Program-made: the position numbers and the translations under genes | Shown: piece by piece, positions 10,412 to 20,060 of the stretch | Layout: the number at the start of each line of letters is the position of its first letter | How positions within the stretch are numbered: position 1 is the stretch's first letter | NCBI GenBank assembly: GCA_020436935.1 | Contig: JAGQWX010000032.1 | Coordinates: forward strand, 1 to 56,527 | Length of the DNA stretch: 56,527 bases | Direction: 5' to 3' | From: Saprospiraceae bacterium | Lineage (GTDB): Bacteria; Bacteroidota; Bacteroidia; Chitinophagales; Saprospiraceae | Notes under the pieces: generated by a model | Database searches by the model: none | What the model was told of the DNA's origin: nothing | What the model saw: the letters and a program-made list of their open reading frames with translations, nothing else

Positions 10412-12901
10412 CTAAGGCACGATCGTCAAACTGCCCCCCAATGCAATATTGAGCAAGACATTCATCGGTATCGTGATGGAGGGAGACTCGATGGCACAGG
10501 GGCCTATCTCCACAGTGCCACCACTTTGAGCGGCGGCAGAGACCGCTTGTGTGAGCTTAGGATATCCAAAATTATTAATAGAAATTGGAGGTTGCCATGA
10601 GGATTCATATGGCCCCAAATCCACAAAGTTATTAACGATACGTGGGCCTCCAACAAGATCAGTAGAAGTTGCATATGCATTATTTCCGGCATTTATGGCT
10701 GGTGAACAGGGAGACAATCTAAAGTCAACAGAATCTGCGACAAACATTGGATCTAATCCATCAGCTGAAGACAGACAATTGACTTTAATACCCCTTCCTA
10801 TTGATACGTCAGCATACTCACTTTGTATTCCACCAATACCGGAATTTCCCCATAAAATTGTGTTAATAAAAGTAAAAGTATTAACTCCTAGAGCATCACA
10901 AGCTGATGTTCCTGAATTAAAAGCTATGGTTGAGTTCATAATATTGACAGGAGGGGCATAAGACCATATAGCTCCGCCGTATGAACTATGATTTAAAGCA
11001 AACAATGAATTCGAGATATTTATGTCATGGGAGTTATTTGAAAAAATTACACCTCCATAATCATCCGCTTCATTCTTCATGAATTTACATTTGTCTATGT
11101 TTAGCCTGCCCTCAAGTAAATGAATGCCTCCGCCTACAGCAATCGAGCGATTTTCCAGAAAAACTGAATTACCAATTTGGTATACTTGATTAGGGCCTAC
11201 ACCTAATATGGCGATTGCACCGCCATAGCTTGCAAGATTTTTTTCGAAATAACAGTTTTCAATATCCACATCAGAAGCTAAACTATAAATGGCACCTCCA
11301 TCATGAGATGCATTTTTAAGAAAGATATCGTTTCTAAAAACTGGTGAGCAACGATTATTATAAACTGCTCCTGATCCTAGATTATAAAATAAAATATTCC
11401 TAATCAGAGGGGAAGCGTAGTTATTTTCAATACCCCTATTGAAATTTACTTGAAAGGTAGACATGATTGTAAAACCATCTAAAACTGAAGCAATGGTCAA
11501 GCCATTAGTATAATTATTAATAATGGTATTATTATTAGCATTTGATACTAAAAAACTTGTATCAATGCTCATTAAATCCCTTTCAGCGAGGGTGCTCTCG
11601 GTTCCAGAAAAATGCCCGTAAATTTTCACCCCTTCCTTCATAGAAAAACTTTGTCCGATTGGCCTTGGATAAATTCCTCCAGCGACAAAAACGCTATCGT
11701 CAACACAAGATAGGTTGATCGCCAGTTGCAGATTATTCATCGCATTTGCCCAACTGCTGCCATCTCCCTGGCCTGACACTGTTGGTTTTACAAATATTTT
11801 ATGGCTGCTGTATTCATGAAACTCGTATGCACCCATATCCACATCGCAACGTTGAATCCTGGCACCACCACTGAGATCAAAGTCTATTTCTGAAAGTATG
11901 GCAGCATCGTTGTTACCTATATTAATGCCAAGAGATACAAACTGCAGCTCGTAGTTACCCATTGGAGCATTTACGAAACTCGGGTCTGCGCTGATATTAC
12001 CCGTACCTGCAAAAGGAACTTGTGTATTGGAATAGGTGACAATCGTCGTCGGGAAAGATCCATCATTGTTGATCACAGAGGCCGGGCTTCCAAAATTGTC
12101 CCAGACGATGCAATTGGTTATGATTACCGGTTGTGTGTTTGGGGTGTTTGCAGGGATGTAGTTGTTGATGGCACTTCCCTGTATGGCCTGGTTGTGCACA
12201 ATGGTACAATTGATGAAGCTGGGATACGAAGTATGGTTGCTCACAGCTCCTCCGCTTCCGCTGGAATAATTGTCATAAAACAAGCAGTTGAGAAATTTTG
12301 CATTGGATATATAATTGAAAACTGCTCCACCCGCAACGGCGGTATTGTTCCTAAAAATGCAGTGGCTGATGATGGGCGCGCATTGATCATTCATGATGGC
12401 GCCTCCGCCATTATCGGTTTCATTGTTGTAAAAAATGCAATTTTTGATGGTGGGTGAAGCATGATTGTTGTACAAACAAGCACCATTCACATTTAGCCGA
12501 AAAGCATAACGCAGACAAAAGCCATTCAGGATTGAAGCTGGTGTTATGCCGGCATTGTTGTACATGACATAGGCACCATTGGCTTCCAAAAAACTGGTAT
12601 CCACGCCGCTCAGATTTCTTTGGGACAACGAGCTCTCCGTTCCCGCAAAATGTCCATATACTTTCACGCCTTCCTTCAATGCAAAGCTTTGTCCAATGGC
12701 CGGCTGATATATTCCTGCTGCTACGAAGACCTGGTCACCGGAGTTTGAGGCATAAATCATTGCCTGTAGATCAGCCGAAGCGTTGGACCAGGAAGTGCCA
12801 TTTCCAGATCCGCTGGCTGTAGGTTTTACATAGCGGGTGGTTTGTGAGAATCCACCAGAAACCACAAAAAGCATGGCGGTTAGTATGAGCGTGTTTTTCA
12901 T
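10412..12901 (-). CDS. Secreted parallel beta-helix protein, two modules (paralogue 2)
   Basis: An 829-aa exported protein (signal peptide 1-19, ending GGFSQ). It holds two modules, each opening with a phrase of the form YVKPTASGSGNGTSW-N-A-DLQ..I..S..GD.VFVA.GIY, followed by GQSF.(L/M)KEGVK(V/I)YGHF.GTES, then short NNxA..GGA rungs typical of pectate-lyase-like beta helices. This matches the pattern known from 'choice-of-anchor Q' proteins. The C-terminus (SINNFGYPKLTQAVSAAA, then a beta-rich tail with one Cys) is almost the same as in the 1106-aa paralogue and may be a sorting or anchoring module. No catalytic residues are recognisable, so enzyme activity is uncertain. The gene starts 10 nt after the LytTR gene and probably forms one operon with it. 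Confidence 0.88.
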   Translation of the reverse strand: MKNTLILTAMLFVVSGGFSQTTRYVKPTASGSGNGTSWSNASADLQAMIYASNSGDQVFVAAGIYQPAIGQSFALKEGVKVYGHFAGTESSLSQRNLSGVDTSFLEANGAYVMYNNAGITPASILNGFCLRYAFRLNVNGACLYNNHASPTIKNCIFYNNETDNGGGAIMNDQCAPIISHCIFRNNTAVAGGAVFNYISNAKFLNCLFYDNYSSGSGGAVSNHTSYPSFINCTIVHNQAIQGSAINNYIPANTPNTQPVIITNCIVWDNFGSPASVINNDGSFPTTIVTYSNTQVPFAGTGNISADPSFVNAPMGNYELQFVSLGINIGNNDAAILSEIDFDLSGGARIQRCDVDMGAYEFHEYSSHKIFVKPTVSGQGDGSSWANAMNNLQLAINLSCVDDSVFVAGGIYPRPIGQSFSMKEGVKIYGHFSGTESTLAERDLMSIDTSFLVSNANNNTIINNYTNGLTIASVLDGFTIMSTFQVNFNRGIENNYASPLIRNILFYNLGSGAVYNNRCSPVFRNDIFLKNASHDGGAIYSLASDVDIENCYFEKNLASYGGAIAILGVGPNQVYQIGNSVFLENRSIAVGGGIHLLEGRLNIDKCKFMKNEADDYGGVIFSNNSHDINISNSLFALNHSSYGGAIWSYAPPVNIMNSTIAFNSGTSACDALGVNTFTFINTILWGNSGIGGIQSEYADVSIGRGIKVNCLSSADGLDPMFVADSVDFRLSPCSPAINAGNNAYATSTDLVGGPRIVNNFVDLGPYESSWQPPISINNFGYPKLTQAVSAAAQSGGTVEIGPCAIESPSITIPMNVLLNIALGGSLTIVP

Positions 12902-12911
12902 TTGATTCTGT

Positions 12912-13190
12912 TTAAAGGGCTAAAGCCAAATTTTTAAATACAAGCGGCAGTTTTCGTCTTGAAATAGGCAATTCCCTGCCATCACTGGTGATCAAACATT
13001 TTTTTTTGATGGAAATTTGGCGAATGCACTTGGAGTTTACCGCAAAGGAATGGTGTATCCTGAGGAATTGATCTTCATAATCTTGCAAAACCTTTTTCAA
13101 GGTATGGGTGACTATGCGCCGCTTTCCAGAATGGTAGTAAATAAGGGTATAGTTGCTTTGCGCTTCTAAAAAAATGATGTTTTGTTCCAT
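12912..13190 (-). CDS. Stand-alone LytTR DNA-binding domain protein
   Basis: A 92-aa protein that is only a LytTR domain: IIFLEAQSNYTLIYYHSGK, then VTHTLKKVLQDYE and FLRIHHSFAVNSKCI, ending in ELPISRRK. These are the usual landmarks of this DNA-binding fold. No receiver domain precedes it, so it is either controlled by abundance or by a partner. It sits 18 nt downstream of the 1106-aa beta-helix gene and 10 nt upstream of the 829-aa one, on the same strand. It could therefore regulate this surface-protein operon (inference). Confidence 0.9.
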   Translation of the reverse strand: MEQNIIFLEAQSNYTLIYYHSGKRRIVTHTLKKVLQDYEDQFLRIHHSFAVNSKCIRQISIKKKCLITSDGRELPISRRKLPLVFKNLALAL

Positions 13191-13208
13191 CTCCTAGTTT
13201 TTTAGTAT

Positions 13209-16200
13209 TTATGGCACGATTGTCAAACTGGCCCCCAGTGCAATATTGAGCAAGACATTCATCGGTATCGTAATGGAGGGAGACTCGATGGTACAGGGGC
13301 CGATTTCTACAGTACCTCCACTGAGGGCCGCGGCAGAAACTGCCTGAGAAAGGGTGCTATAGCCCAGGTTATTTATACTTATTGGGGGTACAAAGGGGGA
13401 TTCATAGGCGCCCATGTCAACGTAGGTATTTTGGATGCGGGGGGAGCCGGTGATGTCGAGGGCATCAATAAAAGGAAGTAATATGGTGTCTCCTGAATTG
13501 ATGGCTGGCGAGCAGGGTGCAAGTTGTAGTCCGTCGTCTGAGGTCATCCAAATACCATCGGGACCAATCAAATTTATGGAATCTAAAAACTGAGAATATG
13601 AATCAATATTTCCAATACCAGCATAACCTCCTTTTATGCACGAATACTCAATTATTGCAGGGCTTGAGAAATTAGTAACAATCTCACTACCATAATCCCA
13701 CATTATTGAGTATCTAATTTTTGGAGTAGCTGCGCCATTAATCATCCCACCCTCGGTATTGTTGACGAACGTGGCATAAAAGATATTTGAAGAGGAACTC
13801 AATACATTTTCCATTCCATATCCAATATTGCTGGCAAATACTGTATTAAAAATCAATGGGGAAGAACTAAAATTATGCATTCCACTGCCGAAATTATTGG
13901 CAAAAACACAATTTGTGATCAACGGAGTGGATGAAGAACTATTATACATACCACCTCCATCAGTGGCAATATTATTAATAAAAACTACATGATTTATTTT
14001 CGGGGAAGCAACAGTATTTGCCATGCCCCCACCGCTTAAATTATTGGAGCCTCCTGTGCCTATTCCGTCCATAATTGTAAATCCATCCAAAACGGCTGCA
14101 CTGGTAAGTCCATTTTGATAATTCCTGACCACTGTAGCTTGATTCCCTTTTAAAAAGCTCGTATTGGACGATGTAAGATCTCTTTGGTTGATTGATGTTT
14201 CATCGCCCGCAAAATGACCATAAATCTTTACCCCTTCCTTCATGGAAAAACTTTGTCCGTAAGGTGGTTGATATATACCTCCGGCAACAAAGACGGTATC
14301 TCCATCGCATGATAGATTAATTGCATTTTGTAGATCATCAGTCGCATTCGCCCAATTGCTGCCATCTCCGCTTCCACTTGCAGTTTGCTTAACAAATCTG
14401 TTCCCTTGAAAAAACAAATATTCAACTGCTCCCATTTCAACGATACCAAATTGTATTCTTGGGTGACCAAGTAGATCTTTGAATATTCCAGATTGGTTTA
14501 CAAATTGATTATTACCACTGAGTTGTTCATGCTGAGAGCAGGCTGTAAGATTAAAATTACCCGCATTTGGATTCTCAAAAATAGGATTTTCATCAACATT
14601 ATTTGTGCCAGTAAATCCTCCTTGCACATCTGAGTATGATACATCAATAGTACCATCTACCTGTTGTATTTCGGGGTCAGAAATGCTCGCTGTATTATTC
14701 CAGATAATACTATTCTTTATTGTCATATTGCCTAAATTTGTCAAGGCACCACCCCTGCTCTGGGCATGATTTTGTGTAATAGTATTATTGACGATCATGC
14801 ACTCGCTGTAATTCATAATTGCGCCTCCGTTACCTCCGAGTGTAGCATTGTTGTACATCAGACAATTTAAAATATCAAGGCTATCGCTAATTTGATAAAC
14901 CGCACCACCATAAAAAGCATAATTGTTCCTGAAGATACAATATCGGATCACCGGATGGCCAGTGCCATCATTGTAAACTCCTCCACCGCCTCCGCCTCCG
15001 TTGTTATTTTCAATGATGCACCACTCAATAACCGGACTTGAGTTGGAATTCAACATGCCACCACCAGAACCTGAAACTCCATTCCTAATGGTAAATCCAT
15101 TTATTAAGGAAGAATTACTTAAATTATTGCTGTTGTTGAGGATGACAACATTTCCATTTCCAGACAAGAAACTTGTATCAGCACTGAACAAATTTCTTTC
15201 TGGCAAGGAGCTCTCCGTCCCCGCAAAATGCCCATAAATCTTTATCCCATCTTTCATTTTAAAGCTCTGTCCAGTGGCGGGCTGATAATTGCCCGCAGCC
15301 ACAAAAACGCTGTCTCCAGAGCACGATAAGTTTATAGCAGCCTGAAGATTGCTGGTTGCATTGGCCCAATCACTGCCATTGGCTAAGCCTGAAGAAGTAG
15401 GTTTTACAAATATTTTATTGGTCGAGGATTGGAAAAACTCATAAGTACCCATTTCCACGTTACATCCCTGAACTCTTGTATTTCCAGCCAAATCTGTGGT
15501 AATACCTTGAGACGATGCAGCACTGCTATTTCCTGCATTGATGCATGGCGAATTTATGTTTAGTTGATAATTTCCACCAGCAGCATTAACAAAATTGGGG
15601 TCAGCACTCATATTCCCTGTTCCTGCAAAAGTCACCTGTGTGTTGGAATAGGTGACAATTGTTGTTGGAAAAGATCCATCATTGTTGATCACGGAGTCGG
15701 GGCTTCCAAAATTGTCCCAAACGATGCAGTTTGTTATGATTACCGGCTGTGTGTTTGGGGTATTTGCAGGGATGTAGTTGTTGATGGCACTGCCTTGGAT
15801 GGCCTGGTTGTGTACAATGGTACAATTGATGAAGCTGGGATATGAAGTATGGTTGCTCACAGCTCCTCCGCTTCCACTGGAGTAATTGTCATAAAACAAG
15901 CAATTGAGAAATTTTGCATTGGATATGTAATTGAAAACTGCTCCACCCGCAACGGCGGTATTGTTCCTAAAAATGCAGTGGCTGATGATGGGTGCGCATT
16001 GGTCATTAATAATGGCACCTCCGCCATTATCGGTTTCATTGTTGTAAAAAATGCAATTTTTGATGGTGGGTGAGGCATGATCGTTGTACAAACAAGCGCC
16101 ATTCACATTTAGCCGAAATGCATTGCGCAGACAAAAGCCATCCAGAATTGCAGCTGGTGTTATTCCGGCATTGTTGTACATGACGTAGGCACCATTGGCT

Positions 16201-16529
16201 TCCAAAAAGCTGGTATCCATGCCGCTCAGATTTCTTTGTGCCAATGAGCTCTCCGTTCCCGCAAAATGCCCATAGATTTTCACGCCTTCCTTCATCTCAA
16301 AACTTTGTCCAATGGCCGGCTGATATATTCCTGCTGCCACGAAGACCTGGTCACCAGAGATAGAGGCATTGATCATTGACTGTAGGTCTGCCGAAGCGTT
16401 GGACCACGAAGTGCCATTTCCAGATCCGCTGGCTGTAGGTTTTACATAGCGGGTAGTTTGTGCCGAAAGACTAAATGAAAGTAGCCAAATACACCAAAGC
16501 ATGCTGGTAATGATTTTTCTAATCTTCAT
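13209..16529 (-). CDS. Secreted parallel beta-helix protein, three modules (paralogue 1)
   Basis: A 1106-aa exported protein (signal peptide about 1-23, ending LSAQ). It has three modules of about 330-370 aa, each opening with a (Y/F)VK(P/Q)T.SG..(N/D)GS.WANA phrase (about residues 27, 380 and 720) followed by a GQSF.MK(E/D)G(V/I)KIYGHFAG phrase and right-handed beta-helix rungs. The first about 290 residues are nearly identical, at DNA level too, to those of the 829-aa paralogue. The C-terminal about 55 residues also match it. The two genes thus look like a recent duplication or gene-conversion pair with one module gained or lost. Function is unknown; adhesion or a passenger-like surface role is plausible. 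Confidence 0.88.
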   Translation of the reverse strand: MKIRKIITSMLWCIWLLSFSLSAQTTRYVKPTASGSGNGTSWSNASADLQSMINASISGDQVFVAAGIYQPAIGQSFEMKEGVKIYGHFAGTESSLAQRNLSGMDTSFLEANGAYVMYNNAGITPAAILDGFCLRNAFRLNVNGACLYNDHASPTIKNCIFYNNETDNGGGAIINDQCAPIISHCIFRNNTAVAGGAVFNYISNAKFLNCLFYDNYSSGSGGAVSNHTSYPSFINCTIVHNQAIQGSAINNYIPANTPNTQPVIITNCIVWDNFGSPDSVINNDGSFPTTIVTYSNTQVTFAGTGNMSADPNFVNAAGGNYQLNINSPCINAGNSSAASSQGITTDLAGNTRVQGCNVEMGTYEFFQSSTNKIFVKPTSSGLANGSDWANATSNLQAAINLSCSGDSVFVAAGNYQPATGQSFKMKDGIKIYGHFAGTESSLPERNLFSADTSFLSGNGNVVILNNSNNLSNSSLINGFTIRNGVSGSGGGMLNSNSSPVIEWCIIENNNGGGGGGGVYNDGTGHPVIRYCIFRNNYAFYGGAVYQISDSLDILNCLMYNNATLGGNGGAIMNYSECMIVNNTITQNHAQSRGGALTNLGNMTIKNSIIWNNTASISDPEIQQVDGTIDVSYSDVQGGFTGTNNVDENPIFENPNAGNFNLTACSQHEQLSGNNQFVNQSGIFKDLLGHPRIQFGIVEMGAVEYLFFQGNRFVKQTASGSGDGSNWANATDDLQNAINLSCDGDTVFVAGGIYQPPYGQSFSMKEGVKIYGHFAGDETSINQRDLTSSNTSFLKGNQATVVRNYQNGLTSAAVLDGFTIMDGIGTGGSNNLSGGGMANTVASPKINHVVFINNIATDGGGMYNSSSSTPLITNCVFANNFGSGMHNFSSSPLIFNTVFASNIGYGMENVLSSSSNIFYATFVNNTEGGMINGAATPKIRYSIMWDYGSEIVTNFSSPAIIEYSCIKGGYAGIGNIDSYSQFLDSINLIGPDGIWMTSDDGLQLAPCSPAINSGDTILLPFIDALDITGSPRIQNTYVDMGAYESPFVPPISINNLGYSTLSQAVSAAALSGGTVEIGPCTIESPSITIPMNVLLNIALGASLTIVP

Positions 16530-16850
16530 CTTGGGAATGTTTTTTATGCGCTGCTAAGGTATAGGTGAACCTAAAAAAGAGCCCATTTGATTGCTGAGAA
16601 AGAATAGACATTGAGGTGAGAAAGAATGGACATTTAAGGCGGGATAGTGAGTAGTGAGTAGTGAGTATAATTACGCCTACGGCGTTATTCAGTGGCGAGT
16701 ACGCGCCTGCGTCCCTAGTGAATTGCTACTGTTTAACGCGCGCTTTTGGCGCGAAATCGACAAAACATAAAGAATTGACTAGTCACTAAAAAACAAACTA
16801 CTCACCAAAGAACTGACTACTCACTACTGACTACTCACTATAAAAACTCA
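16530..16850. repeat. GAGTAGTGAGTA / ACTCACTACTCA word repeats
   Basis: The 321-nt gap holds repeated GTGAGTAGTGAGTAGTGAGT words (16647-16666), a CGCCTACGGCGTTA word (16675-16688), and the reverse-complement type ACTCACTACTGACTACTCAC (16817-16836). Opposite-strand words face each other across the gap, so single strands could fold back. No gene is seen. The promoter of the beta-helix operon should lie just upstream of 16529, but I could not place it. Confidence 0.7.
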
Positions 16851-18248
16851 CTACTCACTAAACTCCTTATAAACAGTACTATCTTCCAAACCAAAATACC
16901 GCTTATTCAGCACCGATACCGGGACAAGCCTGAAGGCAGTATATACCGAGTCAACAGCGGCAGACACTGGCTGTACCTGATCAAATATTTTGTATGTAAC
17001 CGCATTTTCCGGTGATTCCAATGCAGACAGGATCATGGTTTCCACAGGAACTCCCCATATGACCATCATCTCATCATGATCCACATTTTTAAACTGATAA
17101 GCTTTCTCCACTTTTTGTGTCCGCATCTGACTCACCATAGTTTCCAATCGGTCCAACCTAGTAGAAAATTTTATCTCCGAACCGTAAAAGTGCCATACTT
17201 TCTGGAGCAGGATCAGGCCAATGAAAGCATAATTGAGGAACTTCCGGGGAAAAGTTTTCTCATTCATATCAATAACCAACGGACTTGCCAAAATGATGGC
17301 CAGCCCCATCCATTGACTTTCAAAATAAAACAAGTTGAATGCATTTATGGCGTCGGAAAATGTGAGGGTAACCAGTACATAATAGACCAAAGCAAAGCAT
17401 GCTGTTATTAACAAAAGACCCCATTTCTTCTTTTCCACGAGCGAAAAAACACCCATGCCAAATAACAAAAGGGCGACAACATATTTTGAACCCAAGAGCC
17501 GGAGAAATGACATGGCATGATCGTTTACCAAGGCATTCGTTATACTTTGAAAAGACAAGTTTTTAACTCCTTCCAACTTTACACCATCGTACCAGCTGGC
17601 ATAGGAAAGGTAAATCCGAATCAAAAAAAACAGGACGATCAGCGCACTAAATGCAAATGCCATTTTCCTCTTCTTTTCCACAACCCGGTAGTGAATGGCC
17701 GTGTACATCCATAAAAACAAAAAAGGTACAATGATCAGCACATGGGAGATGATGGCCATCCCGGTTGCCAGCAAAATGAAGCCGTACACCCAAACGGGCC
17801 GTCTTTCCTGTTGGGAAGCCTGGTATAAAACAGCAGCGATCGAAAGCATCATCCAGGCACAGGCCTGATGGACCTCATTGTTGGGCCAGAAAAACACATC
17901 GCTCACAAAGATCAAATGGTAGATCGCCAGTAAAATGCTGAGTCGGGGTTGTTTGAATACATATGTAATGACCAGGGCGGCAGCCAGGTAAAAAAGATAG
18001 AAACTTGCAGAATATGCCAAAAGTATACCCTTCAGAGTAAGGCCCAATCCTACAGCCATCAACGGAAAAACCTGGGTGATAAAAGCACCATATCTGTATT
18101 CAGAAATGACGAGCGCTTTATTGTTGATGATTTCAAATGAAATGAAGGCCGGATCTGCAAAAAGCATACGTTCCTTGTACCAGATCAGAGATGCCAGCAA
18201 TAGAAGAGAAAGATAGATCAGGGATATACGAAGAATTGTTTTTACCAC
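16851..18248 (-). CDS. Polytopic membrane protein, function unknown
   Basis: A 465-aa protein with roughly ten hydrophobic segments in residues 1-350 (for example ISLIYLSLLLLASLIWY, FILLATGMAIISHVLIIVPF, LLFGMGVFSLV) and a soluble C-terminal tail of about 110 aa. The size and layout recall glycosyltransferase-C-like or acyltransferase-like membrane enzymes, but I see no diagnostic motif. The first loop (YKERMLFADPAFISFEII) could hold an acidic active site of a GT-C fold; this is a guess. Single gene, with repeat-filled gaps on both sides. Confidence 0.75.
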   Translation of the reverse strand: MVKTILRISLIYLSLLLLASLIWYKERMLFADPAFISFEIINNKALVISEYRYGAFITQVFPLMAVGLGLTLKGILLAYSASFYLFYLAAALVITYVFKQPRLSILLAIYHLIFVSDVFFWPNNEVHQACAWMMLSIAAVLYQASQQERRPVWVYGFILLATGMAIISHVLIIVPFLFLWMYTAIHYRVVEKKRKMAFAFSALIVLFFLIRIYLSYASWYDGVKLEGVKNLSFQSITNALVNDHAMSFLRLLGSKYVVALLLFGMGVFSLVEKKKWGLLLITACFALVYYVLVTLTFSDAINAFNLFYFESQWMGLAIILASPLVIDMNEKTFPRKFLNYAFIGLILLQKVWHFYGSEIKFSTRLDRLETMVSQMRTQKVEKAYQFKNVDHDEMMVIWGVPVETMILSALESPENAVTYKIFDQVQPVSAAVDSVYTAFRLVPVSVLNKRYFGLEDSTVYKEFSE

Positions 18249-18393
18249 ATGTCAGTAAGTGTGGTATGAAGATAGAATTATTTTGAAAATTGTATTTCTA
18301 AGCCTATAAAATCAAGGATTATAATTGGCCAAAATTCTTCTTAATTTTACTTGATGAATTCCCTTTCACTGATGTTTGAAAACAAAAAAAAAC

Positions 18394-18464
18394 GGCAGCC
18401 CGGCTTAGAGAGAGTCATATATTGCAAATTGTTTCACCAATAAAATCAATATATACGGGCTGCC
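18394..18464. ncRNA. Possible structured RNA or composite inverted repeat
   Basis: GGCAGCCCG (18394-18402) pairs with CGGGCTGCC (18456-18464). Inside it, ATATATTG (18417-18424) pairs with CAATATAT (18447-18454). The two perfect stems (9 and 8 bp) stack almost directly on the 3' side (1 nt between) and leave a 14-nt bulge on the 5' side, with a 22-nt loop. No T-run follows. This is more than a simple terminator and could be a small RNA, a recoded transposon end or a folding element. GGAGGACCTCC (18482-18492) is a nearby palindrome. Confidence 0.4.
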
Positions 18465-18571
18465 TGATTTTCATAACCGGTGGAGGACCTCCCCGGAATT
18501 GCCACTTGCTACTATATTGGTTCTAAGTCACGATGTGCATTTCAGAACATCTTCATTGCATGGTTTTAAAA

Positions 18572-18612
18572 GAAAATAACCAAATAACCAGTTTAACCAA
18601 ATAAACCCTTAT
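18572..18612 (-). repeat. Dispersed GGTTATTT-type repeat, minus-strand copy
   Basis: Read on the minus strand this is AGGGTTTATTTGGTTAAAC followed by TGGTTATTTGGTTATTTTC. Almost the same string occurs at 55247-55287 and, expanded into octamers, at 56145-56240. The rest of 18249-18655 holds the composite hairpin above and no gene. Confidence 0.65.
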
Positions 18613-18655
18613 CCTTCAACTCAGAACAAAAAGCAACCAAATATCCAACCTAAGG

Positions 18656-19045
18656 TCAATACTGACTGCCTATGATCTTGAAGGCTATCTTATCTCCAAA
18701 AATCCGCATTTTATAGTCCAATTGGATGGTGCCATTATAGTAGACGCCATCTCCCCAGATTTCTACACCATCTGCCAATGTTTGACGTGGGATATCAATG
18801 TCCTGGGCATAGTCAGAATCGGGCTCATCTATCCTGGCCTCCACTACATCCCAAACATCTCCATCAAAAGGTGCGTCTATAAGCACCCTCCTGCCCCAGT
18901 CGGCAGAGATGTTCATTTCAAAAGTGCCGGTCACACCAACCACCCGGGCATCATAAAAGCCAATGACAGGATAAACTTCCTGAGAATAGTCAGTACAAGA
19001 ATAAAAGCCGGTGATCAACAATAGGAGTAAAAGTATCTTTTTCAT
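18656..19045 (-). CDS. Small lipoprotein, function unknown
   Basis: A 129-aa protein with a lipoprotein signal (MKKILLLLLLITGFYSC, Cys at residue 17), so it is probably anchored in an outer or inner membrane. The mature part is beta-rich (FYDARVVGVTGTFEMNIS, VWDVVEARID, DKIAFKIIG), acidic, and of the size of small Bacteroidota periplasmic beta-sandwich lipoproteins. I recognise no family. It stands alone and is divergent from the ferredoxin gene. Confidence 0.8.
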   Translation of the reverse strand: MKKILLLLLLITGFYSCTDYSQEVYPVIGFYDARVVGVTGTFEMNISADWGRRVLIDAPFDGDVWDVVEARIDEPDSDYAQDIDIPRQTLADGVEIWGDGVYYNGTIQLDYKMRIFGDKIAFKIIGSQY

Positions 19046-19250
19046 CTCCCGCAGTTTTTGTGTATTTCAAAATTGGTTCTAAAAACGGGGCTTAGCTTTT
19101 AATCTCTGACGAAATAAAATTCCCATTTGTTAGCCAATAATGAATAGAAATAAGCCTATTTAAATTAGGATTAACATTAAGCTTATGATTTCTTAAAATT
19201 TTAAATATTTTATTGCCGTATCCCCGTCCAACTATATTTTTTCTATAGGA

Positions 19251-19280
19251 TTGTGTCAGTTAATAGAATTATTAACTTTG
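19251..19280 (+). promoter_or_regulatory. Bacteroidota-type promoter of the ferredoxin gene
   Basis: TTG at 19251-19253 and TAACTTTG at 19273-19280, separated by 19 nt, match the -33/-7 pattern known for Bacteroidota primary sigma factor. They lie about 60 nt upstream of the ATG at 19340. The rest of 19046-19250 shows nothing else. Confidence 0.65.
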
Positions 19281-19339
19281 CCCCCGAAATGGGAACTAAT
19301 CCTTTACATCCCATCATTTACAAGAGAAGAAATTGAACA

Positions 19340-19666
19340 ATGGAAGACATCATCATCATAAAAGTCACCGACAGAGAGGGAACCATCCATGAGTTGGAAG
19401 CCCCAACAGATATGGCCATGAACCTCATGGAAGTCTGCAAATCTTACAGCCTTCCTGTTGAAGGCACTTGCGGTGGCATGGCCCTATGCGCTTCCTGCCA
19501 CGTATATGTCCACAGCGATCACGATTTGCCGGAACCATCGCAGGATGAGGAAGATATGCTGGACCAGGCATTTTTCGTCAAGTCCAACAGCCGCCTGGGA
19601 TGTCAGATCAAAATGGTGGATGAGATTGATGGGCTGGAGGTAGAGCTCGCCCCGGTGAATGGGTAA
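19340..19666 (+). CDS. [2Fe-2S] ferredoxin, adrenodoxin/ISC type
   Basis: A 108-aa electron-transfer protein with the vertebrate/ISC-type cluster pattern C44-x5-C50-x2-C53-x34-C88 (EGTCGGMALCASCHVYV and SRLGCQIK). The acidic stretch DEEDMLDQAF between the third and fourth ligand is the usual partner-binding region. Such ferredoxins serve Fe-S cluster assembly or monooxygenases; no partner gene lies next to it. The ATG is supported by the promoter upstream and the domain beginning at residue 4. Confidence 0.93.
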   Translation: MEDIIIIKVTDREGTIHELEAPTDMAMNLMEVCKSYSLPVEGTCGGMALCASCHVYVHSDHDLPEPSQDEEDMLDQAFFVKSNSRLGCQIKMVDEIDGLEVELAPVNG

Positions 19667-20060
19667 ATTTGAAAATTGAAATTCGAGATTTGAAATTTGA
19701 AATTCGAGATTTGTTTGACTTGATCCATTAGATACGATTAAGGCATTAACTTCGATTAATTTCAATTCCTAAATTCAATAGCCAGTCAACCCTCCCTTTA
19801 ACTTTTAACCTTTAACCGATAACAAATTTTCTCGCAAAGCCGCAAAGGAAGGGGGAGAATAAAGATCGCAAAGGCTTCAGAATAGGCTAAATTATCCATT
19901 GAGAACCATTAAGAAATTAAGGTGTATTCAGCTTCATTAGAATCAATAAATGGCTATTCCATTGTCCGTAAAGTATACTTCCGATTCGGAAAATATACCT
20001 TTTGGGCCATATTTATAATCAGGAAATTCAAAACTAAGTGCCTAATCAATGATTCCAGGT
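19667..20060. repeat. Dispersed composite repeat copy
   Basis: After a few AATTTGAAATTCGAGATTTG words (19669-19712), the gap repeats the family of the window start: CTTTAACTTTTAACCTTTAA (19797 on), then TCTCGCAAAGCCGCAAAGG (about 19830) and CGCAAAGGCTTC, then ATCCATTGAGAACCATTAAG (19894 on). No gene is seen. Confidence 0.7.
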
